Positions 52,303 to 61,959 are shown, counted from the first letter of the stretch. The stretch: DNA of 64,000 nucleotides from an uncultured Anaerolineales bacterium (GCA_937952305.1 CALFZO010000006.1:149341-213340); one strand, 5' to 3'. The notes: generated by a model from the letters alone, not told the origin. Made by a program: numbers and translations.

Positions 52303-54024
52303 TTACGGCCCGGTCACGTAGTACAGGTCGTCGCCGATGGCTTCGTTCTTCCAGACCATGTGCGGCGTGCCCCCGTCGTCGATGGCCAGGGCCGGCCCGT
52401 TGGCGCCCCAGTTGGCGTAGTCCGGGGCCAGCTGCCGCGGCGCTTCCCAGACGCCGGACGAGTCCTGCCGGGCATACCAGACGCCAGCAGTGACATTCTG
52501 CCAGACGGCGTGCGCGCGCGCGTCGGCGTCCACGGCCAAGGCCAGCGCGCCGTTCGGCGCTGTCTGGAGCAGTTCCACGGCCGGCTCCCAGCCGCCCGTC
52601 GCCGTCCAGCGTCGGTAGTACAGGCCGTCATAGCCGCGCCAGGCCGCGTGAACGCCCCCGCTGGCGTCGGCCACTAACTGCTCGCCCAGGCCGTCCGGTT
52701 CGGAGCCGGCCTCCGACAGCGCCTGGAGCGCGTCCCAGGTCTGGCCGCCGTCCGGCGAGTAGCGGTACGCGATGCTGAAGGGCTGGCCCAGGCGCTGCCA
52801 GGCGGCGTGGTAGCCGCCGGCCGCGTCGACGGCGAAGACGAGGTTGGCCGAGGTCACGTCGTCGGAGAGCTCGACCTCGCCGAAGTAGATGTCGTTGGGC
52901 CGCCAGGCGAGCACGGCCGGGGCGCCGGCGGGCGTGAACGCCACCGCGAACTCGCTGCCAAAGCGCTCGATCAGAGCCGGTTCCGTCCAGCCCGCCGCCG
53001 TCTGGCAGCGCGAGTAGAAGCCCAGGTCCGTCGAGCCGAGGGCGCCATGCCAGAACGCGCACACGTAACCGTCCGGATGGCGCAGCAAAGCCAGGCTGCC
53101 GTAGACGTAGCCGAAGGCCTCTGACAAGTTCTCCGTGTCCGTCCACTGGCCGTCCGGCCCCAACTGCCGATGGAAGACCGAGCCGGTGGTGGACAGGCTT
53201 GTGTCCAGCCAGATCAGGTGCAGCGCGCCGGCCGCGTCGAAAGCCAGCTTAGCCTGGTCGGCGACGGCGTTGGTGCTGGAGACGTTCAGGCCGGACGGCG
53301 CCGGCGGCGTGGGCGTGATCAGGCTCAGCGCGGCGCTGGCGGCGGCGATCGCCTCCGGCACGTTGGTCTGCCAGTCCAGGTACTGATCGGACGTCATCGG
53401 CTGCGGCGGCGCGGGGTCCTGGCCGGCCGCCGCGATGCTGCTCTGCTGGCCGGGCTGCAGATCCACGGCGGCCCCGCTGGCCGGGTTGCTCAGGCGGCAG
53501 GCGCCTTCCAGGCACGTGATCGCCAGCGCGCCGCCAGCGCCGGTCTGCTGGACGCTCATCAGCGAGCCGCGCACGGTGGCGACGCCGGTCGGCGTCTCGA
53601 CGTCGACGCCTTCGGCCAGGCCGGGCGCCACCACCACCCACAACTTGCCGGCTTCCAGCTTCAGCCGCGTGAGCGGGTCCGTGAGCGAGGGCGGGAACTC
53701 CAACAGCTCGAACTCGGTGTTCGCCGCGATGCGGATGATGGAACCTTCGGACGTATCCAGGCGCGCGCGGCCCTCGTCGCCGGTGCGCACGCCGCCCGTG
53801 ACGCCGATGACCTGGCCCTCCACGGCGCTGTCCCACTCCAGCACGCGCTGGTCGCGGGCGCGCACATCGTCTGTCAGTTCGGACAACTGGGCCGTGCGCG
53901 GCGCCGCGGTCGGCGTCGGCGTGAGGGCCGGCGTGGAGGTGGGCGCGGCCGCGCCAAACGGCAAGGCGCAGGCCAGCAACATCACCAGCGCCAGGAACGA
54001 GAACAGGCTCAGACGTCGGGGCAT
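52303..54024 (-). CDS. FecR-domain lipoprotein with propeller-like C-terminus
   Basis: 573 aa; GGAGGTGGT abuts the ATG. The signal peptide ends in a lipobox (LLAC, Cys19), followed by a Thr/Pro segment. A FecR-like domain (about 60-190: VGVRTGDEGRARL-like, IRIAANTEFELLEF, VETPTGVATVRGS) resembles cell-surface signalling proteins that respond to external stimuli. From about 250 there are beta-propeller-like blades with repeated A-D--G--HAAW. It is probably anchored outside the membrane. It lies 66 nt downstream of the propeller-containing kinase gene and likely shares its transcript. Confidence 0.87.
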   Translation of the reverse strand: MPRRLSLFSFLALVMLLACALPFGAAAPTSTPALTPTPTAAPRTAQLSELTDDVRARDQRVLEWDSAVEGQVIGVTGGVRTGDEGRARLDTSEGSIIRIAANTEFELLEFPPSLTDPLTRLKLEAGKLWVVVAPGLAEGVDVETPTGVATVRGSLMSVQQTGAGGALAITCLEGACRLSNPASGAAVDLQPGQQSSIAAAGQDPAPPQPMTSDQYLDWQTNVPEAIAAASAALSLITPTPPAPSGLNVSSTNAVADQAKLAFDAAGALHLIWLDTSLSTTGSVFHRQLGPDGQWTDTENLSEAFGYVYGSLALLRHPDGYVCAFWHGALGSTDLGFYSRCQTAAGWTEPALIERFGSEFAVAFTPAGAPAVLAWRPNDIYFGEVELSDDVTSANLVFAVDAAGGYHAAWQRLGQPFSIAYRYSPDGGQTWDALQALSEAGSEPDGLGEQLVADASGGVHAAWRGYDGLYYRRWTATGGWEPAVELLQTAPNGALALAVDADARAHAVWQNVTAGVWYARQDSSGVWEAPRQLAPDYANWGANGPALAIDDGGTPHMVWKNEAIGDDLYYVTGP

Positions 54025-54090
54025 ACCACCTCCGTTAGCGATTCAACCGCCAGTTTAGCAACGCCCATGTGATGACAACCACCGCCCGGG

Positions 54091-57075
54091 CTACGGGCTA
54101 TAGCGGCTCACGCCGCCGGCGGTGGCAAACCAGGCCGCGCCGGATGGTTCGACGTAGATGTCGTTGACCAGATTGTTCATCAGGCCATCGCCGACGGTCC
54201 ACACCGTCCAGGCGGCGCCATCGAAGCGCGCCGCGCCGCCCTCGCCGCCGAACCACAGGCTTTCGTCCGGGCCGAGCGCGGCGGCGTAGAGGTAGGCCGA
54301 AGGCAGCGCCACGCCGCCCTGGCCGCTCAAGAACTGCTCCCAATCTCCAGCGAGGTAGCGGTACGCGCCGGCGCCGGCGGTGGCCACCCAGATGGCGCCG
54401 TCGGCGTCCTCGGCGAAGTCAGCGGCAAAACCGAAATTGCCGTCGAAGACGTCGCCCGGCCGGAAGTGCTCCCAGGTGCCGTCCGCGTCCCGGCGGCTGA
54501 CGCCGTCCCCGACACCCGCCCACAGGGCGCCGTCCGAAGCCAGGAACAAAGACCAGACCCGTTCGGCCGGCGGGCCGCCCTCAGCCTCGCCGACGAACTC
54601 CACGAATCCACCTTCGTAGAGCGCCAACCCATCTTCGTCCGTGCCGAGCCAGGCGCTGCCGTCCGGCCCGGGCTGCAGGACGCGCACATTCATTTCAGTT
54701 GGCAGACCCTCGTCCGCGCTGACCGAGGTGAGGCCGCCCTCCGGCGTCTCGATGACGAAACCCTGCGCCCAGCGCCCGCCCCACAGATTGCCGTCCGCGT
54801 CGAAGGCCAGCGGCCGGCACTCGCAGGCCAGGTCGATGTAAGGCGCCCAGGCCTCGGCCCCCAGGTCGAAGCGGTCCGCGTAGGCGCCGTAGGCTTCCAC
54901 AAACCAGAGCGCGCTCTCGTCGGGCAGCGGCAGGATGGCGTCGTGCCAGGCCACCACCGTCGAATCGGCTTGATACCAGGTCACAAAGCCCGTGCCGTCG
55001 TAGCGGATCGGCCCGACGCCGTCCGAGCCAAAGAACAGCGTTCCGTCTGCGGCGGCCACGGCGACGCCGACCCCATACACGGGCAGGGCGCCGGTCTGGC
55101 TGCTGAACTCATCCCAGTTTGCGTTGGCGGCGTCAAAGCGCCAGATGCCGCCGCCGCCGGAGAAGTAGTAGCGGCCGGCGCTATCCTGGACGATCCCCAG
55201 CACGTTGTCCGGCGGCGCCTGGTCGGTGGGTGTGAAAGTGTCGCCGTCGAAGCGCGCCGCGCCGCCCTGGGTGCCCACGAGCAAAGCCCCAGCGCTGTCC
55301 ACATACAGCGCGCTGATCCGGTTATCGGGCAGGCCCTGGTCGGTGGTGAAGATGCGCCACTCGGCGGGGGCGCGGTCGAACCGCCCCAAACCGGCCTCGG
55401 TGCCTACCCACAGCCCGGCGTCGTCCGCCAGCAGCACGTTGATGTGATTGGCCAGGCGGCCCTCGGCTTGCGCGCGCTCCCAATTGACGGAGGGGAAATC
55501 GGGCGCCGGTTGCCAGGTGCGGCCATCGAACAGGTTAAGGCCGCCGCCGTCGCGGCCGCTGTAGTAGGTCCCGGCCACTAGGAAATCACCGGTGCGGACG
55601 AGGGCCGTGACCAGGTTACTGTCCAGGCCGTCGGCGGTGTCGTAGGTAATCCATTGAGCGCTGCCGGCGTTCTGGCGGGCCAGGCCGGCCTCGGTGGCCA
55701 CCCAGAGCGTGCCATCGTCATCCACCCAGACGTCGAAGACATTGGCGTGGGGCAGGCCAGCGCCGGTGGTGGCGCGCGCCACCACCTCGCCCGCGGCCAA
55801 ATCCCAGACGGTGAGGCCGCCCGGGCCGGCCGCGTACAGCCGGTCACCCACCACGCGCAGTTGGCGGATGAGGTTAGCGGCTGTCCACGACGCCCACTCG
55901 CCATCGGCCGGCGTCACTGGACCGGCCGGCTCTGTCGCCCCCGGCGGGGCAGTGGCCGCGGCCGTCCCGGCGATCGCGGCAGTCGGCTGCCCGGCGGCGG
56001 CCGGTGCTGTGGCTGTGGCGGCCGGACGGGGCCGCAGGTTCGGCAGCACGGCCAGGACGAAGATCAGGCCGATCATCACCACGCCGACGGCGCCGATGAT
56101 AGCGGCCGGCGGCAGGCCCGGCCGGGCGGCGGGTGCGGCCGCCGCTGGAGCGACCTGGGTCGCTTCGGCGCGGGGCGGCGCCGCGACGGTGTCCGCTGCG
56201 GGCGGCACGTGGACAGTGGCCGCGCCCGCGAAGGCTCGAACTTCCGCCGCCTTCACCGCCGACTTCCAGGCCCCCAGGAATTCAGCCACCGATTGGAAGC
56301 GGTCCTCCGGGCTCTTGGCCAGCGCCTTCAGCAGCACGCGCTCGATCTCCGGCGCCAGGTCGGCCTTGAGCGACGTCGGCGGCGGCAACGGCGCGCTGAT
56401 CTGTTTGAGCACCACGGCCAGGGGCGTCTCGGCCTCGAAGGGCACACGGCCGGTGGTCAGTTCATACAGAATGATGCCCAGCGAGTAGATATCGGTGCGC
56501 TGATCCACCTTATCGCCCTGAGCCTGCTCCGGGCTCATGTAGGCGGGCGTGCCCATCATGGCGCCGGTGCTGGTGAAGTGGGCGCCGCCTTCCAACAGCT
56601 TGGCGATGCCGAAGTCGGTCAGAAACAGATTGCCCTGTGAATCGACCATGGCATTCGACGGCTTGAGGTCGCGGTGGACGACGCCCTGCCGGTGGGCGTA
56701 ATCCAGGGCCTCGGCCAGTTGCGTGAAGAGCCGGTCCACCTCGGCCAGGCTGAGCAGGCCGACGCCCATGCGGTCTTTGAGTGTCCCGGCGTCCAGGTAG
56801 CGCATGACCAGGTAGGCCAGGCCGTGGCTCTCGCCGTAGTCATAGACCGGCAGGATGCGGGCGTGCTCGAGCCGGGCGATAGTGCGCGCCTCCTGCTGGA
56901 AGCGGCCGGTGAATTCCGGGTTCTCGGCCAATTGGCGCGGCAGGACCTTGATGGCGACGTAGCGGTCGGTGGCGGCGTGGTAGGCCTTGTAGACAGTGGC
57001 CATGCCGCCCTGGCCGATCTGGCCGATGAGGCGGTAGGAGCCGAGGTCCTGCCCGGGCTGGAGGTGGTCCACCAT
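54091..57075 (-). CDS. Transmembrane Ser/Thr kinase with extracellular propeller
   Basis: 994 aa; AGGAGG before the ATG. The cytoplasmic kinase domain (about 10-275) has GQGGMATVY, AIKVL, HRDLKPSN, DFGIAKL and GTPAYMSPEQ, all catalytic elements present. A low-complexity juxtamembrane stretch and one helix (IIGAVGVVMIGLIFVLAVL, about 325-350) are followed by a large external domain of two-component-type propeller repeats (WVGTEAGLGRFD, LWVATEAGLAR, LFFGSDGVGPIRYD). This is the PknB-like topology with a sensor propeller. Ligand unknown. The GAF gene lies upstream and the FecR protein downstream. Confidence 0.93.
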   Translation of the reverse strand: MVDHLQPGQDLGSYRLIGQIGQGGMATVYKAYHAATDRYVAIKVLPRQLAENPEFTGRFQQEARTIARLEHARILPVYDYGESHGLAYLVMRYLDAGTLKDRMGVGLLSLAEVDRLFTQLAEALDYAHRQGVVHRDLKPSNAMVDSQGNLFLTDFGIAKLLEGGAHFTSTGAMMGTPAYMSPEQAQGDKVDQRTDIYSLGIILYELTTGRVPFEAETPLAVVLKQISAPLPPPTSLKADLAPEIERVLLKALAKSPEDRFQSVAEFLGAWKSAVKAAEVRAFAGAATVHVPPAADTVAAPPRAEATQVAPAAAAPAARPGLPPAAIIGAVGVVMIGLIFVLAVLPNLRPRPAATATAPAAAGQPTAAIAGTAAATAPPGATEPAGPVTPADGEWASWTAANLIRQLRVVGDRLYAAGPGGLTVWDLAAGEVVARATTGAGLPHANVFDVWVDDDGTLWVATEAGLARQNAGSAQWITYDTADGLDSNLVTALVRTGDFLVAGTYYSGRDGGGLNLFDGRTWQPAPDFPSVNWERAQAEGRLANHINVLLADDAGLWVGTEAGLGRFDRAPAEWRIFTTDQGLPDNRISALYVDSAGALLVGTQGGAARFDGDTFTPTDQAPPDNVLGIVQDSAGRYYFSGGGGIWRFDAANANWDEFSSQTGALPVYGVGVAVAAADGTLFFGSDGVGPIRYDGTGFVTWYQADSTVVAWHDAILPLPDESALWFVEAYGAYADRFDLGAEAWAPYIDLACECRPLAFDADGNLWGGRWAQGFVIETPEGGLTSVSADEGLPTEMNVRVLQPGPDGSAWLGTDEDGLALYEGGFVEFVGEAEGGPPAERVWSLFLASDGALWAGVGDGVSRRDADGTWEHFRPGDVFDGNFGFAADFAEDADGAIWVATAGAGAYRYLAGDWEQFLSGQGGVALPSAYLYAAALGPDESLWFGGEGGAARFDGAAWTVWTVGDGLMNNLVNDIYVEPSGAAWFATAGGVSRYSP

Positions 57076-57158
57076 AAGGCGCCTCCTGACGGAATGAGCA
57101 ACGGTTCTGAGTTGGAGAACTGCGGCGCGGCCACCCGAACAGGGTCAGCCGGCCCGCT

Positions 57159-57773
57159 TCAGGTGGCCTTGGCTTCGCCGGCCCGCTCAGCGCGGTGCAT
57201 GGCGGTGACCGCCAGTTGCGCCACCACGAGCATCAGGTCCAGGTCATCCTGGGTGAACTCGCGGTCGGAGACTTTGTTGAGGACCTGGATCACGCCCAGC
57301 ACGCGGCCGTTATCCAGACTGAGTGGCACACACACCATGGAGCGCGTCTTGAAGCCGGTCGTCTCGTCGATCAGCGCGTAAAAGCGCGGGTCGCGGCGCA
57401 CGTCCATGACGATCTCGGGTTTGCGGGTGGCGGCGACCGCCCCGGCGATGCCTTCCCCAGCCGGCACGCGGTAGCCCTGGAGCGATTCAGCCGCGGTGCC
57501 GCGCACCACGGCGAAGACCAGGTCGCCGCTCGGGTCGTCGGTCAACATGAGCGAGCCATCGGACGCCTTGAGGACGGCCATGGCCGTATCCAGGATGTCG
57601 CTGAGGAGCTTGAAGACGTCGGTGTCGGCGGTGATTTTGAGGGAGAGGTAGTACAGGCCGGACAGGGCATGGACGGACTCACGCAAGGCCCGCAGCTCGT
57701 CCCGCAGCTCGCGGTTCTCGTCCGCCAGACGCCTTGCCTCTTCTTTCAAGAATCGGGTCGTCTCGTCGGTCAT
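57159..57773 (-). CDS. GAF-domain sensor protein with coiled-coil N-terminus
   Basis: 204 aa from the ATG at 57773 (GAGGTGG upstream). The first 45 residues are Arg/Glu/Leu-rich and heptad-like, a likely coiled coil. A GAF domain follows (MLTDDPSGDLVFAVVRGTA; GEGIAGAVAATRKPEIVMDV; MVCVPLSLDNGRVLGVIQVLN). There is no output domain, so it may signal by partnering another protein. It is 83 nt upstream of the Ser/Thr kinase gene on the same strand. Confidence 0.88.
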   Translation of the reverse strand: MTDETTRFLKEEARRLADENRELRDELRALRESVHALSGLYYLSLKITADTDVFKLLSDILDTAMAVLKASDGSLMLTDDPSGDLVFAVVRGTAAESLQGYRVPAGEGIAGAVAATRKPEIVMDVRRDPRFYALIDETTGFKTRSMVCVPLSLDNGRVLGVIQVLNKVSDREFTQDDLDLMLVVAQLAVTAMHRAERAGEAKAT

Positions 57774-57845
57774 AACCACCTCGCGCTTGCAGGCATCATA
57801 GCACGGACGGGAGGACCGGGCAATTCTGCTCCGCCGGCTTAACAA

Positions 57846-57872
57846 CTTCGGCCCGGGATATCCGGGCCGAAG
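57846..57872 (-). terminator. Intrinsic terminator after rpsU
   Basis: Perfect 11-bp inverted repeat CTTCGGCCCGG (57846-57856) / CCGGGCCGAAG (57862-57872). On the minus strand it is followed by TTGTT. It lies 8 nt past the rpsU stop. Confidence 0.7.
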
Positions 57873-57880
57873 CGGCGTGC

Positions 57881-58084
57881 TTATTCTTCACCGGCGTCGC
57901 GGCGGCGGCGCTTGTTGATACGGCGGATTGCCTTCTTCTTCTCAATCCGGCGCACCTCGCTCTTGGACACAAACCAGCGCTTATTGCGCAGCTGGGTGAG
58001 TATGCCGCTGCGCATTACCTTCTTCTTGAAGCGCTTGAGCAACTGGTCCTGAGACTCGTTGGGGCGTAGAACCACTCGGGTCAT
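57881..58084 (-). CDS. rpsU: 30S ribosomal protein bS21
   Basis: 67 aa, very basic; GGGAGGTGA before the ATG, an ideal ribosome site. TRVVLRPNESQDQLLKRFKKKV and the Arg/Lys-rich RRINKRRRRDAGE tail are typical of bS21. Translation initiation on the small subunit. It has its own TTGACA promoter inside the def-rpsU gap, so it can be expressed separately from def. Confidence 0.95.
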   Translation of the reverse strand: MTRVVLRPNESQDQLLKRFKKKVMRSGILTQLRNKRWFVSKSEVRRIEKKKAIRRINKRRRRDAGEE

Positions 58085-58134
58085 CGTAAGTCACCTCCCT
58101 TCAAGGGAGTTTTGGTCAGCAACATAGCGGGCGA

Positions 58135-58164
58135 AGTTTACCGTAAGAGTCGGCGGGTTGTCAA
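58135..58164 (-). promoter_or_regulatory. rpsU promoter
   Basis: On the minus strand, TTGACA (58164-58159), 18 nt, then TAAACT (58140-58135). It gives a leader of roughly 45 nt before the rpsU ATG. Confidence 0.7.
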
Positions 58165-58193
58165 TCACCAAACGCCCGGCCAGCGGCCGGCGA

Positions 58194-58718
58194 TTATTCG
58201 GGGACGACTTCGTGGTCGCGGGTCTTCCAGACCTTGCTGGCGCGGTCGATAAACAGGATGCCGTCCAGGTGATCGATCTCGTGCTGGAAGATACGCGCCA
58301 GCCAGCCATCGGCCTTGAGCTTGATCGGGCGGCCCTTGCGGTTGAGCGCCCGGACGGTGACGGCGGCGTGGCGCAGCACGTTGCCGCCGTAGCCGGGGAT
58401 AGACAGGCAGCCCTCGGCCCCTTCCAGCATCTCCTCGGAGCGGTGGGTGATCTCCGGGTTGATGAGCACGAACAGCTTAGGCTCCGGCGGTTCGGCTTCT
58501 TCCGGCAGCGCTTCGGAGCCGGGCGCATACTCGATCACGGCCAGGCGCTGGCTGACGGCCACCTGCGGCGCGGCCAGGCCGACGCCCGGCGCCTCGCGCA
58601 TGGTCTCGATCATGTCGTCGATCAGGCGCTGCAGGACCGGAGCGTGTACGTCTTTGACGGCGTGGGCCTTCTTGCGCAGGAGCGGATTTTCCGGAGTGAT
58701 AATCGTTCGGATCGCCAT
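58194..58718 (-). CDS. def: Peptide deformylase
   Basis: 174 aa. The three deformylase motifs are intact: GVGLAAPQV, EGCLSIPG and HEIDHLDG, giving the metal ligands Cys, His, His and the catalytic Glu. It removes N-formyl groups from nascent proteins. It follows the cyclic-nucleotide-binding gene by 23 nt. A weak GC hairpin lies just past its stop. Confidence 0.96.
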   Translation of the reverse strand: MAIRTIITPENPLLRKKAHAVKDVHAPVLQRLIDDMIETMREAPGVGLAAPQVAVSQRLAVIEYAPGSEALPEEAEPPEPKLFVLINPEITHRSEEMLEGAEGCLSIPGYGGNVLRHAAVTVRALNRKGRPIKLKADGWLARIFQHEIDHLDGILFIDRASKVWKTRDHEVVPE

Positions 58719-58741
58719 AAGCCTATCGAGCGGACCAGCCG

Positions 58742-60397
58742 TTAACTGCCCTTCGGCTGGTTCGCGTCATTCTTCTCCACTTCTTTGGTCGCCAGGTAAT
58801 AGGCGCTGAGCACTTCGGCCAGGGCCTCCCGCTGGCGGCCGGCCTCCTGCCGGCGCTTGCGTTCGCGCATCGCCTCAATCCGGCGCTGGATGTCTTCCTG
58901 CACGCCGGGCGGGTCGTAGACATCGTCGAACGTGAACTCCTTGCCGGGGATGGTCGCCAGCACGTTGCCGAAGTTGAGCAGGCGGCCCCAGAAGTTCGGA
59001 CGCTCGGAGCGCAAACCTTGGATATTCTCCAGCGCGGCCGAGTCGCGTGTCTCGCGGCCGAGCGGCTTGCGGTAGATGTCGATGATCTGGTCGGACGTCA
59101 CCTGGTACAGGTCGTTGCGCCAGTCCTGGAATTCGTACAACCACCACAGCGCGCCGGGCACCAGCAGCACCAGGGCCACCAGCAGCACCACCGGCAGCGC
59201 GCCGGTCCCGAAAGTGCCGGCCAGCCCGAGGCCCACCAGCCCGGCCGAGAGCAGCATCAGCAACGAGGCGCCCCAGATCTCGCGCAGCAGGATCCACCAA
59301 TGTTTGCGATAGACGATCGTGTCGCCGATGTCGTAGCGCAGCTGCAGTGAGAAGAAGCCCTGCCCGCGCCCAGCCGAGGCTCCGCCCGCCCGGCCGACCT
59401 CGCCGGGCGCCTTGTCTGGCTTGGGCTCGGCCATGGGCGGCGCGATGCGGACGCGGATAGCCGATTTAAGGGCGTTGACCTCCGACTCGCGCGCGCGCTG
59501 GCGCGTGCGGTTCATCTGCTCTTCGATCAGCGCCGCCACCATCTGCGGGTAGGCGATGGCGCGCAGCACCATCGGCTTGGACAGCGTTTTTACGGTCACA
59601 TCGCCGTACTCGAGCACGCGGTCGGCCAGGCTCTCGGTCCCGGCGCCCACCGCCGTCAGCGCGCTCATCGACAGCGTCGTGCGGCTGTCGTAGATCAGGG
59701 TCACTTTTTCCACGTAGACCACGCGCTGGTTGGTGACGACGTAGAAGTCGTTGCCCCAGTCCACGTACACCCAGGCGACCCAGGCCAGCGCCGGCCCGCC
59801 GAGCAGGACGCCCGCCCAGATCGCCGCTGTCAGGCCCGCGAACGTGGCCGCCACACCCACCAGCACGGCCGCCACCAGCACGGCCGCCAGCGGCGTGAAC
59901 AGGGATTGCCACAGCAGCCAGGTGTGCCGGCGCACGATCAGATAGACGTTCTCGGTGGCGTTCAGCCATTCCCACGGCCGGCTGAACAGCCAGCCGCGCG
60001 TCTCAGCCAGTTGGAGAAGCCCGACGCGGACGGATGGGTACTGTTGCAGCAGGGCGGTGAAGGACTCCGAACTCAGCCGCAGCAGCTGAACCTCACCCAG
60101 GGCGGTGCCGGTGTAGGGGTGGGTGCCGCCCAGCAGCGCCTCGGCGCCGAAGCAATCCCCGCCCTCCACCGTCTGCTCGCGCGCCGCGCCGGCCTGGGCC
60201 AGCCGGACCCGGCCGCGGTCCACAATGTAAAAAAACGCGCCGGCCTCACCCTGGGTGCAGACGGCCTCGCCGGCGGCGCGGGTTTCGCGCTCCAGCTGGC
60301 GCGTCACTTCCACCAGCTGCTGATCGGTCAGGCCGCGAAACAGGTACATCGGCCGGAGCCGATTAAAGATGAGCAGGGCGCGCCGGTCCATGTCCAT
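58742..60397 (-). CDS. Cyclic-nucleotide-binding membrane protein with two PH-like domains
   Basis: 551 aa from the ATG at 60397, chosen because a TAGAAT box lies 7 nt upstream; ATG 60406 (3 residues longer) would overlap that box. The N-terminal cNMP/CRP-type domain (about 15-120) has FFYIVDRGRVRLAQ and GDCFGAEALLGG. Two similar halves follow, each with a helical hairpin (LFTPLAAVLVAAVLVGVAAT and ILLREIWGASLLMLLSAGLV) and a bPH2-like beta domain (YVVTNQRVVYVEK and YQVTSDQIIDIYR). The C-terminus is a charged helix. It is probably a nucleotide- or voltage-type membrane sensor; role unknown. Confidence 0.85.
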   Translation of the reverse strand: MDMDRRALLIFNRLRPMYLFRGLTDQQLVEVTRQLERETRAAGEAVCTQGEAGAFFYIVDRGRVRLAQAGAAREQTVEGGDCFGAEALLGGTHPYTGTALGEVQLLRLSSESFTALLQQYPSVRVGLLQLAETRGWLFSRPWEWLNATENVYLIVRRHTWLLWQSLFTPLAAVLVAAVLVGVAATFAGLTAAIWAGVLLGGPALAWVAWVYVDWGNDFYVVTNQRVVYVEKVTLIYDSRTTLSMSALTAVGAGTESLADRVLEYGDVTVKTLSKPMVLRAIAYPQMVAALIEEQMNRTRQRARESEVNALKSAIRVRIAPPMAEPKPDKAPGEVGRAGGASAGRGQGFFSLQLRYDIGDTIVYRKHWWILLREIWGASLLMLLSAGLVGLGLAGTFGTGALPVVLLVALVLLVPGALWWLYEFQDWRNDLYQVTSDQIIDIYRKPLGRETRDSAALENIQGLRSERPNFWGRLLNFGNVLATIPGKEFTFDDVYDPPGVQEDIQRRIEAMRERKRRQEAGRQREALAEVLSAYYLATKEVEKNDANQPKGS

Positions 60398-60404
60398 CGC
60401 GGTC

Positions 60405-60410
60405 ATTCTA
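60405..60410 (-). promoter_or_regulatory. -10-like box of cNMP-binding gene (leaderless)
   Basis: TAGAAT on the minus strand (60410-60405) with 7 nt to the ATG at 60397. It is back-to-back with the plus-strand promoter at 60444. Confidence 0.5.
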
Positions 60411-60443
60411 GCACAACGAGCCAGGCCCGCTCGCCGCCCAGGC

Positions 60444-60472
60444 CTGACAACGGCGGCGCAACGAACTACAAT
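60444..60472 (+). promoter_or_regulatory. Promoter of zinc-ribbon protein gene
   Basis: CTGACA (60444-60449), exactly 17 nt, TACAAT (60467-60472). It drives the gene at 60579 with a leader of about 100 nt. Confidence 0.6.
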
Positions 60473-60578
60473 CCAGTACGTATTAGCTGTGTGCAACCAC
60501 TGGCTCCCTGCCCGCGCCAGCGCGGGCAGGGCACGAGTACCCCGGCCGCTGGAGACGACGGCCGGGGCGCGAGGCGTC

Positions 60579-61910
60579 ATGTCTGTCCCCGCCCAACCCT
60601 GGCAACCCCCGGCTGACTTTGTCCCCCTCGAGACCGCGCTGGAGGGCGTGACGGTGTTCGCGCCGCGCCCGAAGGTCGAGGCCCCCACGGCGGCGCCGGT
60701 CTACCGCTGCCCGCGCTGCGGGGCGACGACCAAGTACGACGTGGCCGCCGGCGGCGTAGCCTGCGAGCACTGCGGCTACACAGCCGCCGTCGCGGCGGCG
60801 GCGGTCGGCCAGGCGGCCGCGCAGGACGAGTTCACGCTGACGGCCCTGCGGCAGGGCGCGCAGACTCCGTCCGCGGCCACCGGCGGCGCGGAGGCTCAGG
60901 AGGGCTGGGGCGTGGCCCGCAAGGAGATGCACTGCAACGCCTGCGGCGCGGACCTGGCCTTGGCGCCGGGCGCGTTGACCGTGACCTGCCCATTCTGCGC
61001 CTCCAACCAGGTGACCGTGCGGGACGCCGCCGACGATCAGCTCCGGCCGCGCTTCCTGATCCCGTTCAAGCTTCAGCCCGACGATACCAAGGCCCGCGCC
61101 CGCACCTGGCTGGGCCAGGGCTGGTACCACCCCGACGAGCTCTCGCGCTCGGCGCTGCTCGAGCACTTCAGCGGCGTTTACCTGCCGTTCTGGACGTTCG
61201 ACGCGCGCATTGTGGCCGCCTGGCGCGCCGAGGTGGGCTACGAGCATCAGGAGCGCTACTACGACTCCGGCGACAAGAGCTGGAAGACGCGCACGGTTAT
61301 CCGCTGGCGCTGGGAGGACGGCCGGGTGACGGTGACCGTCGACGACCTGCCGGTGGCGGGCACGTCGCGCGTCAGCGGCCGGCTGCTGGAACGCCTGCAG
61401 CCCTTTGACCTGGCGGGTCTGGTGGCTTATAACCCGGATTTCCTGGCCGGCTGGCAGGCCCAGGCCTACGATGTGCCGCTGCCGCAAGCCTGGGAGACCG
61501 GCAAGGCCAGCATGCGCGAGCGCGCCAAACAGGCCTGCCGCGCCGACATCCACTCCGGGCACGTCCGCAACTTCAGCATGACCGCCGATTTCGCCGACGA
61601 GGCCTGGCGCTACGTCTTGCTGCCCGTCTACGTGGCCGCCTACCGCTTCGAGGGCAAAGTCTTCCAGGTGATGGTCAACGGCCAATCCGGGACAGTGGCC
61701 GGGCAGAAGCCGGTGGCGTGGTGGAAGCTGTGGCTGGCCATCGCCGCGCTGCTCGCGCCCGGCCTGTGCGCGGGCCTGATCGGCCTGCCCTTGCTGCTGG
61801 TCGGCGGCGCCGGGATCGTGCCGATTGTGATCGGCCTGGTGCTGCTGGCCGTGGGCGGCGGCATCGCGTTGTGGTTGTACCAACAGGCGGCGGCCTCCGA
61901 AAAAGCCTGA
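60579..61910 (+). CDS. Membrane protein with two zinc ribbons (A)
   Basis: 443 aa from the ATG at 60579, which has GAGGCG upstream; longer readings of the frame would run through the promoter. Two zinc-ribbon motifs stand at Cys44/47...62/65 (RCPRCG, CEHCG) and Cys119/122...137/140 (CNACG, CPFC). A beta-rich central region with many Trp/Arg follows (FWTFDARIVAAWRAE), then two hydrophobic helices near the C-terminus (LAIAALLAPGLCAGLIGLPLL and IVIGLVLLAVGGGIALWLY). The overall build matches the next gene. No function is known; zinc ribbons suggest binding to nucleic acid or protein. Confidence 0.8.
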   Translation: MSVPAQPWQPPADFVPLETALEGVTVFAPRPKVEAPTAAPVYRCPRCGATTKYDVAAGGVACEHCGYTAAVAAAAVGQAAAQDEFTLTALRQGAQTPSAATGGAEAQEGWGVARKEMHCNACGADLALAPGALTVTCPFCASNQVTVRDAADDQLRPRFLIPFKLQPDDTKARARTWLGQGWYHPDELSRSALLEHFSGVYLPFWTFDARIVAAWRAEVGYEHQERYYDSGDKSWKTRTVIRWRWEDGRVTVTVDDLPVAGTSRVSGRLLERLQPFDLAGLVAYNPDFLAGWQAQAYDVPLPQAWETGKASMRERAKQACRADIHSGHVRNFSMTADFADEAWRYVLLPVYVAAYRFEGKVFQVMVNGQSGTVAGQKPVAWWKLWLAIAALLAPGLCAGLIGLPLLLVGGAGIVPIVIGLVLLAVGGGIALWLYQQAAASEKA

Positions 61911-61959
61911 CCCGCTGGGCCACCGAGGCACCGCGGCATGGAGCAGTCAAGGACCAAAC

